Shown in pieces: positions 11,945-57,313 of a DNA stretch of 64,000 nucleotides. The position numbers and the translations under genes are program-made. The DNA comes from Merluccius polli. Taxonomy: Eukaryota > Chordata > Actinopteri > Gadiformes > Merlucciidae. Under the pieces are notes generated by a model, which was given only the letters and a program-made list of their open reading frames with translations, was not told the origin of the DNA and searched no databases. Position 1 is the stretch's first letter; each line of letters begins with the position of its first letter. Location: positions 223,501-287,500 of the forward strand of contig JAOPHQ010003988.1 of assembly GCA_030340625.1 (NCBI GenBank). The letters run 5' to 3'.

Positions 11945-13231
11945 TCCTTTTGATATAGGAGATTTCAGTGGAGCAGTTTGGAGAGATGTATCGCAACCTC
12001 CCTCCTCTAAGATCAGACTTTCTTGACACCACATTGCCCGTGTCTAGAAATGTACCAAAGCCTAAAACAACGGCAAAGGATATTTTTACCACCCCTTCAA
12101 TGTCCCCAAAGCCTTTATCAAAAAGTATCCCAAAGAGTCCATGCCCTGCCCCTAGATCCATATCTCACTCCTCACAGAGTCCACTGCTGTCGCTTAAACA
12201 CAAAAGCCCACCTCCCTCCAGGGGGTCCTGTTTTATATCTAGCAGTGAGGGCTCCTCTGCTGCTGTTTCTGGAATGAAAAACCAGCAGGCATGTCTGCCC
12301 TCCGCATCCCCCAGGTCCACACCAATACACCACCTATCTCCAAAGATGGCCACCAAGAAGCCACGGTACCTTAGAGTAAGACAATCCAAGACCAACGTTC
12401 CTCTCAAGCAAAGTCCGCCGCACACCCCAGCCAAGATCTCGCTCTGCCACAAAGAATCACCCACAGACAATATCAACAACTGCCGAATGGAGGAAGAAAT
12501 GCGTTGCGTCCGGGAACTTCCTTCCTCTCCTCTAATGGGTACTAGGAACTACAATTTCATCAGCCTGCTGAATCCACTTTGTATATAGGGCTTGTACATC
12601 GCAATGACCGCCTCCGTTTTGGTGCGTAGGAACATTGGAATATTAGTTATTATATTGGTAGTAATTATTTGTCATTATGGGGAGACATGTTTGAAACTGC
12701 TACAGCATTTCTCATGCGAGACGTGGCAAAACAAAGTTTTCATTAGCCTAGGTTATGGTGTATTTACATTGATTTAGGATTTACAGTACTGCTAACTATT
12801 GAGCATATTGCCAACAAATAATCCCATGATGCATGCTGATGTACAAGCCCTGTAGCGCCTATGTGAACCCAAGCTTTAGTGTATGAGCTCGTAATTGAAA
12901 AGCACTTTCCTTGTGCTATGTGTGTCTTCTGTGTTGTGTCTTTTCAGAAGGTGAATGCGCACGGAAAACCATGGTCCTCAGAGATATGGATGAGAATATT
13001 TTAGAGAGAGCAGTTGAGTCTAACACTATAGATATGGTAAGTAACTGAACAAATGATTGATTTCCTGTATATAGGGACATACTGTATACAGTATAAGGTT
13101 ATGTAAGGCACTGTGATTGGTGTTCACTTTCATCTGTTTTGGTTTAAAATGTGCACTCCAGGGCAGGAAGCAGCAGCAGTGGTACGTGGTGGTCGACTAA
13201 GTTTTCCAAGAAATAGGCATAACTCAGCATG

Positions 13232-13267
<36 letters not shown>

Positions 13268-13446
13268 TTGTGTACGTATGTGTGTGTGCAAGCATTTTCC
13301 ACTTGGATAAACATTGAAGTTACATTTTAATTAATTCCTTCAGTTTTCTATCTGTGTCACATTGTTTGACTTCTCCAAGAATAGTTAATTAAACCCCCTC
13401 CGAAATGCTGGGAGATTAGGAAATATCTTGCCAATAAACTGTGAAC

Positions 13447-13506
<60 letters not shown>

Positions 13507-16465
13507 TTAACACGTGTGGTGCCTTTTGAAAGTTGGCGGGCACTCATTATTTCCATCGCTTCTGATGACACACTGAATAACTGTTCAACATGGTTAGTGT
13601 AGTGTAACACCAGCGTGTCACACTGCCGTGGGAAAGACGTCACTACTGGGGAGCAGACTTGTGTCTGGGTGGATGTGTACAGGAATTAACGAGTGAGTAA
13701 TGGATAGTAGCTCCACTTCTAGATTCAAACGAATGAGGGATGCATTAACAGGGCTAACTTTAAAATGTATTGATATGCTTGTATATGAAGCACAAAGCAT
13801 GGCGGTGGCGATGGCTAGATAGGGCTGCGTTACTGCCACACCTCACTGCCCCTTAAATGAGGTGTGTGTATATATAATGCTTGTTATTTTAGTCCAGATG
13901 GTGTAACAAGGACGCATGCTCTTCTGTCATCACCATGGTTTTTTTTTTCATCCTCCCACTAACTTCTGCTCATTAGCCGGCAAAGATATAATAGTTGTGA
14001 GCAGACTGCGCATACAAAAATAGAAACATATGCATATGTCTCTATTGAGTCTGTTTTTTTCTTTTTCCTGTTGTTAGTGAAAACTCATCAGTGGATTTGA
14101 AAAGGACAGGAAACACATCATTTGAGGAATGGTGTATTCCTGTCCATTTGGTCCACAACGTCCAGCAATTTAGCATTTTATTCTATCTTTCGAAGTCGTT
14201 GTTTGCCTCTTTGTTTTCATACAATGTATTTTTTTTTGCCATTCCTTTTTCAGGAGAAGCCGAAGGGGCGATTTCAGAGGGGAGCTTTGAAAGCAGTAGC
14301 AGAGACTGCGGAACAAGCTCAAACCAAGAGGAGGCAACCGACCTCCTGCAAGGCCTTACCCACTGAGCTCCTGCGGTCGACCAGTTCAAGTTCCCTAAAG
14401 AGGAATGCCTCATCCCCCAAGAACCGCAAGCAGGTGGTCTCTGAGAGCAAGCAGACCCTTATCAGACACGTTGCACCTGCAGACAACAAAACTAAAACCC
14501 AAGTATCAGAATTTACCTCAAGAAGAGTAAAAGAAGTTGACAAAGGAGCAGATTTGAAAAATAAGTTGACACAGAAGGAGCGAGAAGCGATAGAAGTAAA
14601 TGAAAGTGCGGAGGAAAATGTCACTTCTGATGGTCACATTAATCGAGAGTATACCAGTGAAATCCTGGATGAAGCTCTACAAGAGATAGCAAGCTTGCCA
14701 AAACAGGAGAAACCACAAACGTCTCTGGGCGATGTTAAAAGTCAACCTGTTGATAAACTGTCCACCGATGTTAAGGTCAAATGCAAATTGGCAGATGGGA
14801 ACAGCCCAACTCTCAAATCTCAAAGGCCAAGGTCTGGTAAAAATGTTAACAGAAATGATTTAGACGGCGATAATACAATCAGGGAATCTTCCCCGAATAG
14901 ACTTAAAAAAAAGACACAAATGGTCAAATCAATTCCAGTCAAACAGCCGAGGCTCTCCCCTACAACACCTGTCAAATTTCAAAGCAAACCCGTGGATTTA
15001 AGACCTTCCCCAATGGACCCCTGCACACCTGTTAAAGTAGGAAGCAAAAAAGTTCCAAGTGGGAATTCAACCCCTGCGAAGGTCAAAGGTAAGCCTCATG
15101 GCGATTATTCAAGGGGGTCTCCACTGAGGGCAGAAAGCAAACCTACTGAAGACTCTAACCGACTTTCAACTCATCAGAATAAACCAACGGAAGTTATCCG
15201 TGAACGCACCGGCTCACAAGGCACTAAGGGAGCAGAGGTTACTGGGAGCAGAAACTCCCCTCAGCAGCCCAAACCCAAGGGGAAGGATCGCCTGCTAGTT
15301 TCCGAGAACGATGGACCTGATGTTTCAAAGCAGGATATGGGGGAAGGTACTCAACCGAGTTGGGGGCAAATAATGAACGATGCAGCCTATCTCCTTCCAG
15401 CAGCGGGCATGGCAGGTGTGGCAGCGGGCCTCGTGGTGGAAGCTGTGAGCAGTGTGAGAGGTTTCCAGTCTGACAGCGACACCGCCACCTCTACGCCATC
15501 CAGTAGTAGGCCCATTCGAGCGGAGCGCTTCATAAAGCAAAGGGCCATCGTTAACTCGTCCCTTTCTTCCACACTTTCATTTTCGAGATCTGAACCAAAT
15601 CCAACCGAGGAACTGGAAGGCGAACGCAAGGGAATCTCAAAACAGGAAAAGGCAGAAGAGGAGAGTGTTCGGAAAGGTACATTAGCTGATGGGCCAAGCG
15701 GTCTTTCAGGTGCAGAGGAGGAGCCCAGGAGCAGCAATGACCCCATTTCACAGGTGGACCGTCGTGGTGTTTCCCAGGCGGAAGAGGGGCGCAGCCACTG
15801 TGAGACGGAGGGTTCCCAAGAAGAACTCAAAGAAGAGGAGGCTACAGATGAAGAGGCTAGAAGAGAAGAGACAGAGAACATAGGGGAAGACCATGAAAGT
15901 GTCACAGAGAGGGAGGAGGAGGAGGGTTCAAGGAAAGAAGCAGAGAGTGACCGCAGCACTGAGGAAGACGATGACGAAGATGACGATGATGAAGATGCGA
16001 AAAGCGAGGCGAGCGATGAGGCGGGTGAGAGGAGTGACTCGGGGGGCAGTGTTGACAGCGAAGAAGAGGATGGTGAGACAAGTGAGGTGGAACAAAGCCA
16101 GGAAGACGATCAGAACAGTGCCGACATCAGCGCCGAAGAGAAGGAGGAGGGAGAGGAGGAGGGAGAACAACAAAGTACAAGAAGCAGCTCGGAGCAGGGT
16201 AGCCTGGGGGAGGAAGAGGAGCAGGAGGAGGAAGGGGAGAGTGGATCAGAGTTGAGTCGTGAGGTCGAGGGTGAAGAGGAAAGTAGTGGGAACGCAGAAC
16301 GGGAAACTGAAAGTGACTCGGGGAGCAAAGCAGAAAGCAAGAGTAAAAACTCAGGGGAGGAAGAGGACAGTGGAGGACGTGATGAAACTGATCAGAGTAG
16401 AGATTCCACTGAAGAGAAAGGTCAGGGGTCAGTGGAAAAGGATGACACGGGGGAAGAAGAGGACC

Positions 16466-16517
<52 letters not shown>

Positions 16518-18096
16518 GAAAAGTGAAGTCAGAGCAGAGGATGATTCAAATGAGCACGAGGGAGATGACTCGAGTGATGCTGAGGAGAAGGGAGATGACG
16601 ACGACGATGAAGAGGAGGAGGCAGATACTGATGAGGGAGAGGAGAATGAAGAAGGGAATGGAGAGACCTCATACGAGGAAGATGAAGACGAGGGTGAAGG
16701 GGAGGAAGGAGAGAAAAAGCACCAAGAAAAGGAGGACGAGGGAGATGAAAGTGGAGATGAGGGGAATGAAGAAGAGGGAGAAGATGAAAAGGAGAAAGAT
16801 GAGGAAGAAGAAAGTGGTGAGGATGAGGAAGAGGCAGGTGGAACAGAGGGTGGAAAGGAGGAGGAGGAAGAGCAGGAAGAAGAGAGTGGGGGTGATGAAG
16901 AGGAGGGTGGAGTTGAGGAAGATGAGGGAAAAGAGGGGGGAGATGAAGAGGAGGGACAAGAGGTTGGAGAGGAGGAGGAGGAGGATGAAGAGAGTGGTGA
17001 GGAAGAGGAGGGAAACGAGGGGGAAGAGGAGGAGGAGGAGAACGAAGAGAGTGGTGAGGAAGAGGGTGGAGATGTGGGAAAACAGGGTGAAGAGGAGGGA
17101 GAAGAGGGTGGGGAGGAGGAGGAGGAGGATGCAGATCAGGAGGAAGAGGGTGGGGAGGAGGAGGAGGAGGAGGAGGCAGATCAGGAGGAAGAGGGTGGAG
17201 ATGAGGAAGAGGATGGAGAGAAGAAAAAAGTTAATGCAGACCAGATGGAGAGGGCAGAGAGAGGAGGGAAAACCGGACCAGATGGCCAGGATGAGGAGGA
17301 AGACACTGGGAGAGATATAGTTGAGGGAGGGTATCTTGATCCAGAAGACACAAATGAGTCCAACGCAGATGGGGTTAAGAGTGAGAAGCAGAGCGATGGA
17401 GATGATGATGATGAGTTGGGTGCAAATGGAGCCGAGGAAGATGCATCCAAGGCAGAGGAGGAAAAGAGCCGAGATGAAGAACAGGAATCGGAGAATGAGG
17501 AAAGTGAGCAGAAGAAATATGTCACAAAGGAAAAGCAAACAGATACACTCTCTGAAGAGGAGGAGGAGGAGGAGGAGGAGGAGGAGGAGGAGGAGGAGGA
17601 GGAGGAGGAGGAGGAGGAGGAGGAGGAGGAGGAGGAGGAGGAGGAGGAAAAAGAAGAGATGGGGGTAAAGGCCAAAACAATTGAGAAAGGGTTGGAGGAG
17701 GAGGAGGAGGAGGAGGAGGAGGAGGAGGAGGAGGAGGAGGAGGAGGAGGAGGAGGAGGAGGAGGAGGACAAACAACAGAGTAAGGTAGATGCTAAAGCCA
17801 AAGAGACATGGGTGGAGGAGGAGCAGGAGGAGGAGGAGGAGGAGGAAGAAGAGGAGGGGGAGGAAGCTGAGGACAAGAGTGAAGAGGAACACGGTGATGA
17901 GGTTAAAACGAATCAGAAACACGCACAGAAATCGCCTATTCCCGCGGTGAGAAAAGGGAAGCGACCGACAGAAGTCCCAACGCCAGCTGCTAGGGCCCGC
18001 CAGAGGACTACAGGGGGGGGACAGTATGAGGGCTCCCAGGGACACCATGAGCAGTTCTGGGACAATGTTTTGCCTCAGTACTTGGACCTGCAGTGA
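7447..18096 (+). CDS. rpgr: RPGR, retinitis pigmentosa GTPase regulator, ORF15-type isoform
   Basis: RPGR is a ciliary protein of the photoreceptor connecting cilium, with an RCC1-like propeller that binds RPGRIP1 and PDE6D. Exons are 7447-7480, 7736-7849, 8104-8196, 8294-8356, 8897-9055, 9206-9355, 9533-9691, 9933-10088, 11177-11301, 11438-11602, 11959-12538, 12948-13036 and 14254-18096. The total is 5730 nt, or 1909 residues (human ORF15 form 1152). Exons 3-9 (93, 63, 159, 150, 159, 156, 125 nt) match human lengths. Residues about 12-365 form the propeller, with repeated CG-x2-H and FG-x-G-x-GQLGLG signatures. Residues about 407-629 are Ser/Pro/Lys-rich and diverged. The terminal exon is Glu/Gly-rich and ends in a basic segment plus [13 protein letters not shown], close to the human ORF15 end FWNNVLPHYLELK. 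Two adjacent ATGs open the frame. I saw no downstream exons like human 16-19. Exons 11-12 rest on phase and splice signals only. Confidence 0.95.
10129..10235. repeat. Inverted-repeat hairpin in RPGR intron 8
   Basis: Arms of about 43 bp (ATCCGGTCTGTTTG at one end, its complement at the other) face each other across a short loop. The size and shape suit a small foldback element. Confidence 0.6.
12587..12851. mobile_element. MITE with 14-bp terminal inverted repeats in RPGR intron 11
   Basis: The 265-bp element begins AGGGCTTGTACATC and ends with its exact reverse complement. It starts 48 bp after the exon-11 donor. A related, left-truncated copy sits in SRPX at 37675-37958. No convincing target duplication was seen, so the superfamily is undetermined. 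Confidence 0.75.
13450..13505. repeat. (CA)n microsatellite, RPGR intron 12
   Basis: An essentially pure dinucleotide run. A (GT)n run lies at about 13236-13265 in the same intron. Confidence 0.9.
14254..18096 (+). other. rpgr: RPGR ORF15 terminal exon, acidic low-complexity domain
   Basis: This single 3.8-kb exon encodes about 1280 residues. The first 450 or so are Lys/Ser/Pro-rich. From about 15600 to 17900 the strand is overwhelmingly purine and codes Glu, Gly, Asp and Lys. It includes a GAT run (16468-16515, poly-Asp) and two almost pure GAG runs (about 17559-17648 and 17695-17766, poly-Glu). In mammals the equivalent region is polyglutamylated by TTLL5, which is recruited by the basic C-terminal domain; that domain is present here. 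The human exon is a mutation hotspot because of the same repetitive composition. The length of the GAG runs may be wrong in an assembly. Confidence 0.9.
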
Positions 18097-18429
18097 AACT
18101 GATACTCCTTGTCCTCAGTGCTGTATTAGCATTTGGATCACATCTCTGCTTGCATTGGACCATTTCCTCCAAGTTTGACAGATCATTTAGTATAGCGTCT
18201 TCTTTGTTGCCAGTTTGACTGAACTGTTCAGGCTTGAAAGTGACTGTGGAGCTTTGAGTGTCCTACTGGTTGGATTTATGGAGTAATACGTGTTGATTAT
18301 AGAGTGAGCAACATGAGTCCTGCCTATATTTTCGCATAAATGATTAGGCCTATACTGTAAATTGGAGTTTGTTCGTCTGTTCGATCTATTGCATCCATTT
18401 TATTGTACATAGAAAAGTATTTATGTATT

Positions 18430-18460
18430 GATAAAACATTTCTGCATATGCGCTCATAAA
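18430..18460 (+). promoter_or_regulatory. rpgr: Candidate RPGR poly(A) region
   Basis: GATAAA (18430-18435) and CATAAA (18455-18460) are non-canonical signals followed by a GT-rich stretch at about 18476-18490, the usual arrangement downstream of a cleavage site. No AATAAA was found between the stop and this point. Confidence 0.4.
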
Positions 18461-18781
18461 ATGTGCTTGTTACTTTGAGTGTGTGTGCCTTATCTTGAGA
18501 GAGAGAGAGAGAGATCCCACATCATCTCGAGCTTGCTATCCCAGGTGCACACAGCAGGTAGCTCAAAGTGGGACATTGATAACTATCATTTGTCTAAGCC
18601 TTTTGTTTGATCTTTAAGAGGCTGCCGCAGCCGCAAGTACTTACTTGAGCTCCATAGCCGTTAACATGTGGGCCTAGAGGCATCTCTTTCCTGTTTCCTG
18701 CGCACTTGAGCAGCATCTTCATGTGGCAACTCGTTCCCATAGCAGAGTGCAATCCATGCGTTTTGGAAAATCTGACAGTAG

Positions 18782-19880
18782 GCCTATAATACACCCTAAC
18801 CCTTACCCTACATACACCCTAATCCTATCATACACCCTAACCCTATCATACACCCTAACCCTATCATACACCCTAACCCTTACCCTACATACACCCTAAC
18901 CCTATCATACACCCTAACCCTTACCCTACATACACCCTAACCCTATCATACACCCTAACCCTATCATAAACCCCTAACCCTATCATACACCCTTACCCTA
19001 CATACACCCTAACCCTACATACACCCTTACCCTACCATACACCCTAACCCTATCATACACCCTAACCCTACCATACACCCTAACCCTATAATACACCCTA
19101 ACCCTATCATGCACCCTAACCCTTACCCTACCATACACCCTAACCCTATAATACACCCTAACGATCATACACCCTACCCCTATCATACACCCTTACCCTA
19201 CCATACACCCTAACCCTCCCATACACTCTAACCATATCATACACCCCTAACCCTATAATACACCCTTACCCTACCATACACCCTAACCCTACCATACACC
19301 CTAACCCTACCATACACCCCTAACCCTACCATACACCCTATACCCTAACCCTACCATACACCCTAACCCTATCATACACCCCTAACCCTATAAGACACCC
19401 CTAACCCTACCATACACCCTAACCCTTACTCTACATACACCCTAACCCTATCATACACCCTAACCCTATCATACACCCCTAACCCTAAGACACCCCTAAC
19501 CCTACCATACACCCTTACCCTTACTCTACATACACCCTAGCCCTATCATAGACCCTAACCCTACCATACACCCTAACCCTATCATAGACCCTAACCCTAC
19601 CATACACCCTAACTCTATCATACACCCCTAACCCTACCATACGCCCTAACTCTACCATACACCCTAACTCTACCATACACCCTAACTCTACCATACACCC
19701 TAACCCAATACACCCTAACCCTATAATACACCCTAACTATCATACACGCTAACTCTACCATACACCCTAATCCTATAATACACCCTAACCCTATCATACA
19801 CCCTAACCCTGTCATACACCCTAACTCTTACCATACCATACACCCTAACCCTACCATACACCCTAACCCTATCATACACC
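18782..19880. repeat. Telomere-like minisatellite (CATACACCCTAACCCTAY units)
   Basis: About 1.1 kb of degenerate tandem repeats with a basic unit of roughly 18 bp. Each unit contains one or two CCCTAA telomere hexamers plus a CATACA spacer. Units vary (CTAACTCTA, CCCTTACCC, CCCCTAACC), so the array is old or actively diverging. Confidence 0.9.
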
Positions 19881-19911
19881 CTATACCCTTGCAGCTCCTC
19901 TTGTAGGCTAC

Positions 19912-20098
19912 TGCCCCGCGCACACCACCGGCTCCCCATATCCCATATAAAGGGCTGTGTTTCGGCTGCAGGAGGCGGACCCCCGGTGCCGTGCACACCG
20001 CCGGGTCCACATATGAAGGCTTGTGTTTCTGCTGCAGGAGGCGGACCTTTGGGGAGCAGGAATGCGCTGCAGAAGTTTTCCTGGAGGTTTACTTCAAC
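19912..20098 (+). promoter_or_regulatory. srpx: SRPX promoter / 5' UTR with tandem duplication and TATA box
   Basis: A block of about 65 bp beginning CGYGCACACCRCCGG and ending GCTGCAGGAGGCGGACC occurs twice in a row (about 19917-20047). The first copy contains TATAAAGG (TATAAA at 19946-19951), about 150 bp upstream of the ATG; the second lost it. Promoter function is inferred. Confidence 0.5.
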
Positions 20099-38158
<18,060 letters not shown>

Positions 38159-38229
38159 AGTGCGCCCATCCGTCGGCGAATCTCACGCCACCGACACACC
38201 GTTGTGACGATTCTTTTTCTATTGGTTAA

Positions 38230-38252
38230 AGGTGCTGTCGGTAAGGTTGAGA

Positions 38253-38285
<33 letters not shown>

Positions 38286-38601
38286 CAATTCTGACAATAA
38301 ACACCCCCTCCCTCTTTGTTCCCTCCCTCCCTATGTTGAGAATTTCCTGCACCTGTGATTGACAGGCAAGATGGTTTCCCCGGACCAATCAGGAAAGAGA
38401 TGGCGTGATTGGTCAGAAATGAGCCGGGAGCAGTCTGAAATCTTTATCGGCTCAGTGAACTCGGCACAGTGAACTCAAAACAGCTATTCTTACAGTGCAT
38501 TTCACTCACTATTTTCACTCACTCACTAGCTGATGGATGGCTATAGCATTTCTAACAAATAATACTCAAATAATAGCTCTTAAATCTTACCTATAGCACC
38601 T
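38230..38601. mobile_element. MITE with TTAA target sites in the SRPX 3' UTR
   Basis: Ends AGGTGCTGTCGGTAAG and CTTACCTATAGCACCT are inverted copies flanked on both sides by TTAA, the target site of piggyBac- and Kolobok-type elements. An AATAAA (38296-38301) lies inside it, so it could supply an early poly(A) site. Confidence 0.7.
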
Positions 38602-39095
38602 TTAACTGACAGACTTCTGTGTTCAGATTTCTTCAAGGTGCTTCAATCGTCCGTCAAAACTCTTTGGTCAGTCTGAATGAGGTGGATCGGCGTGGTACAA
38701 TGCATGTTGAGTGTGTTTGTATGTGTGTATGTGTGTGTATGTCTGCGTGTGTGCGGGCATCAAGTATCAATATATGCCATCTCGAGTTGAGGCAACTGAA
38801 ATGGTTTTCTAAATCCCGCAAATCGACAAAAGGAGCAATGAAACATTCACTACAATCATATTGATTTTCTGTTTTGTCTGTCTGTATTTTTCATTCACTA
38901 TTTTCCACATAGAATCATGTTCTTGATATAGATATGAATACAAATGCCAAAATACCGTTCGCTGCCTAATATTTATGTTTCGTTGTTTTGTTGTTTTTTA
39001 ATAAGCCATGTACGCAGTTTTTTAAATACATAATATGAGCATATGTACAAGACAGTTATGCTGGTGTATCTGTAGGCTGTATACATTTAAACCTA

Positions 39096-39101
39096 ATTAA
39101 A
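39096..39101 (+). promoter_or_regulatory. srpx: Candidate distal SRPX poly(A) signal (ATTAAA)
   Basis: ATTAAA is followed within 40 bp by a TGTTCTGTGTTT-type GT-rich stretch. A more proximal AATAAA at 38296 is the alternative. Confidence 0.4.
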
Positions 39102-39296
39102 CACGTCTCTTCAGGCCAACAAGTGTTCTGTGTTTACTGTCTGTAGCCGCAGGTGTGATAATGTCCCGAGTGCTTCGGTCTGGTTCTGAAAAACCCACAC
39201 TTCAGTAAAATATAACAGAGATCAACGAACAAGATTCACCCCCTCCGTGTGGATCACGGAGTCGCCACACAAAACGTATGTATTCGGGAAACCTGA

Positions 39297-40725
39297 TTTA
39301 TTACAGGTAATGAACAAGAAATGACAAAACACGACACGCACACAAACAAAGAAATAGACCAATGGAAAGACAATGTACCGTTTATTTCAAAATATTCGCG
39401 TGACACGATTCAGACAAAATGGGTTCGGTGACGGGGGTCATCTGCTGCCATGATCACTAGGCCCACACTGGTGGGTACACACAGGACACAGAGACTAGTA
39501 CATGCTCGACACGCTGGAGGTTCTGCAGTATTGTGCGTGTCTCTCATCTACAGTAGTACTGGACATCGAATGCCATGGATTATTTAGGGTTGTTTTGTTT
39601 CGTTTTTCATTCGCACACGGTCAAGTCCTTTGAGCCGGGATTGGCAAGGGTTAAAGGCGCCGCAAGGAGAGAGAGTGTGTGTGTGTGTGTGTGTGGGGGG
39701 GGGGGGAGGGTTAGGGGACTGCGCCAGAGGATGGGAAGCTCTAGATTCACACAGAGGTGATTCATCATGGTGGTTGAAATGCAGTGGCAGGCCCCCCCGT
39801 CCCCAAAACAGGTGGGGCAAATCGATGACTAATTATCTCGCCAAACATACACACACACTCACTCACACACACCCACACACACACCCCTCAACCTACCCAG
39901 GGAGATAGAGGACGTCGTGCTGACTCACTCCCTCTCTGATCACAGTCTCCAGGCTAAAACTTATTTTTTTCTTCTTCTTCTGTGAACACACTCACACGTC
40001 ACTGGTGTTCACAATGGCCACACTGACGTGCGCGCCACATTGACGTGCAACGCTACCCTTCAGATCACACCAAGTGCTCAAACAGTGTGTGCGCATGCTT
40101 TTTTTCAGTTGTCGTTCTGTTCAGATATGACTACAACCTAATTTATTTTGTGCTTTTCTTTCGTGTTCATTCATGACGCTGATACAGGGTCATGTGAACT
40201 GCTGAACCGACGCCATTAGTCTTTAGTGTCTCTCGCTCTCTCTCTCTCCTTTGAAACCCTGCTTGACATGACATGATAATGCCCTCTATCACCCACACAG
40301 ACATGTACACTTTTACACGACTACACATGCAACACTCGAAGGGGAAAGATGTTATAAATTCAGAGAGTAGCGCGGAACAGGAGCCACAGGAGGCAATGAG
40401 AAACAAGGCGTGGGTAGCGGTAGTGGGTGACCATGTGCTTCTTATTGAGTAGCATATGTCTACAGTACAGTGCAGTGTTTTTCTCTAACATATGGTAGTA
40501 GTATATATATATACACAGCAGTGCTTGGTCGTGACGGGATACTCTGGCGGGTTCAGAGGGTGTAAGGCATGACTGGCGGTTGGAGTCGGGAGGCGGGAAG
40601 GAGTTTTGGGGGCGGGGACAGCTGGGGGGAACAGGACGGAGGTGGTGGTGGCGGCGGGGGTGGTGATGTCATTGTGACAACGCTCCACAGCTCAGTAGGA
40701 TGGTGGTCGTTGTTGATGGTTTATT
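39297..40725 (-). promoter_or_regulatory. sytl5: Candidate SYTL5 3' UTR with several AATAAA signals
   Basis: On the minus strand AATAAA occurs at 40720-40725, 40142-40147, 39381-39386 and 39297-39302. The first is about 425 nt past the stop codon. The most distal would bring the SYTL5 tail to within about 200 bp of the SRPX tail. Which is used cannot be told from sequence. Confidence 0.4.
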
Positions 40726-41047
40726 TTTAAGCCAATGATTGTTTACACGGCCTTCTGTTGATCATCTCTCCCTCTCTCTCTCTCTCTTCCTATGGCTCCC
40801 TTTCTGCTCGTCCCCAATTCACCCCACTTTTCCCTCATTCCTGCTATCTCTCTCCCCCCCCCCCCCCTCTCTCTCTCATCCTCACTCTCCCAGTCTCTCT
40901 CATGCGCCATCTCCCTCTCTCTCACTCCCTCTCTCTCATCTCTCTTTCTCTCATCCCCCCCTCTCTCTTTGTATATCTCTTACCCCCACTCTCCCAGTCT
41001 CTCTCATGCTCTCTCTCTCTCTCTCTCTTCCTCTTTCTCTCTTTCGC

Positions 41048-41078
<31 letters not shown>

Positions 41079-41079
41079 G

Positions 41080-41125
<46 letters not shown>

Positions 41126-41149
41126 TCTTGCTCTCTCTCTCTCTCTCCC

Positions 41150-57313
<16,164 letters not shown>

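Noticed and set aside
16259..17320. 353-codon Arg/Lys/Met-rich frame, plus strand
   Set aside because: A frame-shifted reading of the same polypurine exon (AGG/AGA/ATG from GAG/GAT repeats).
16669..18048. 459-codon open frame, minus strand, Leu/Phe-rich
   Set aside because: It is the complement of the GAG/GAA codons of RPGR ORF15; stops are rare in CTC/TTC repeats. The Ser-only frame beside it has the same cause.
18782..19880. Chromosome end
   Set aside because: Genes in conserved order continue on both sides, and the units carry spacers and many errors.
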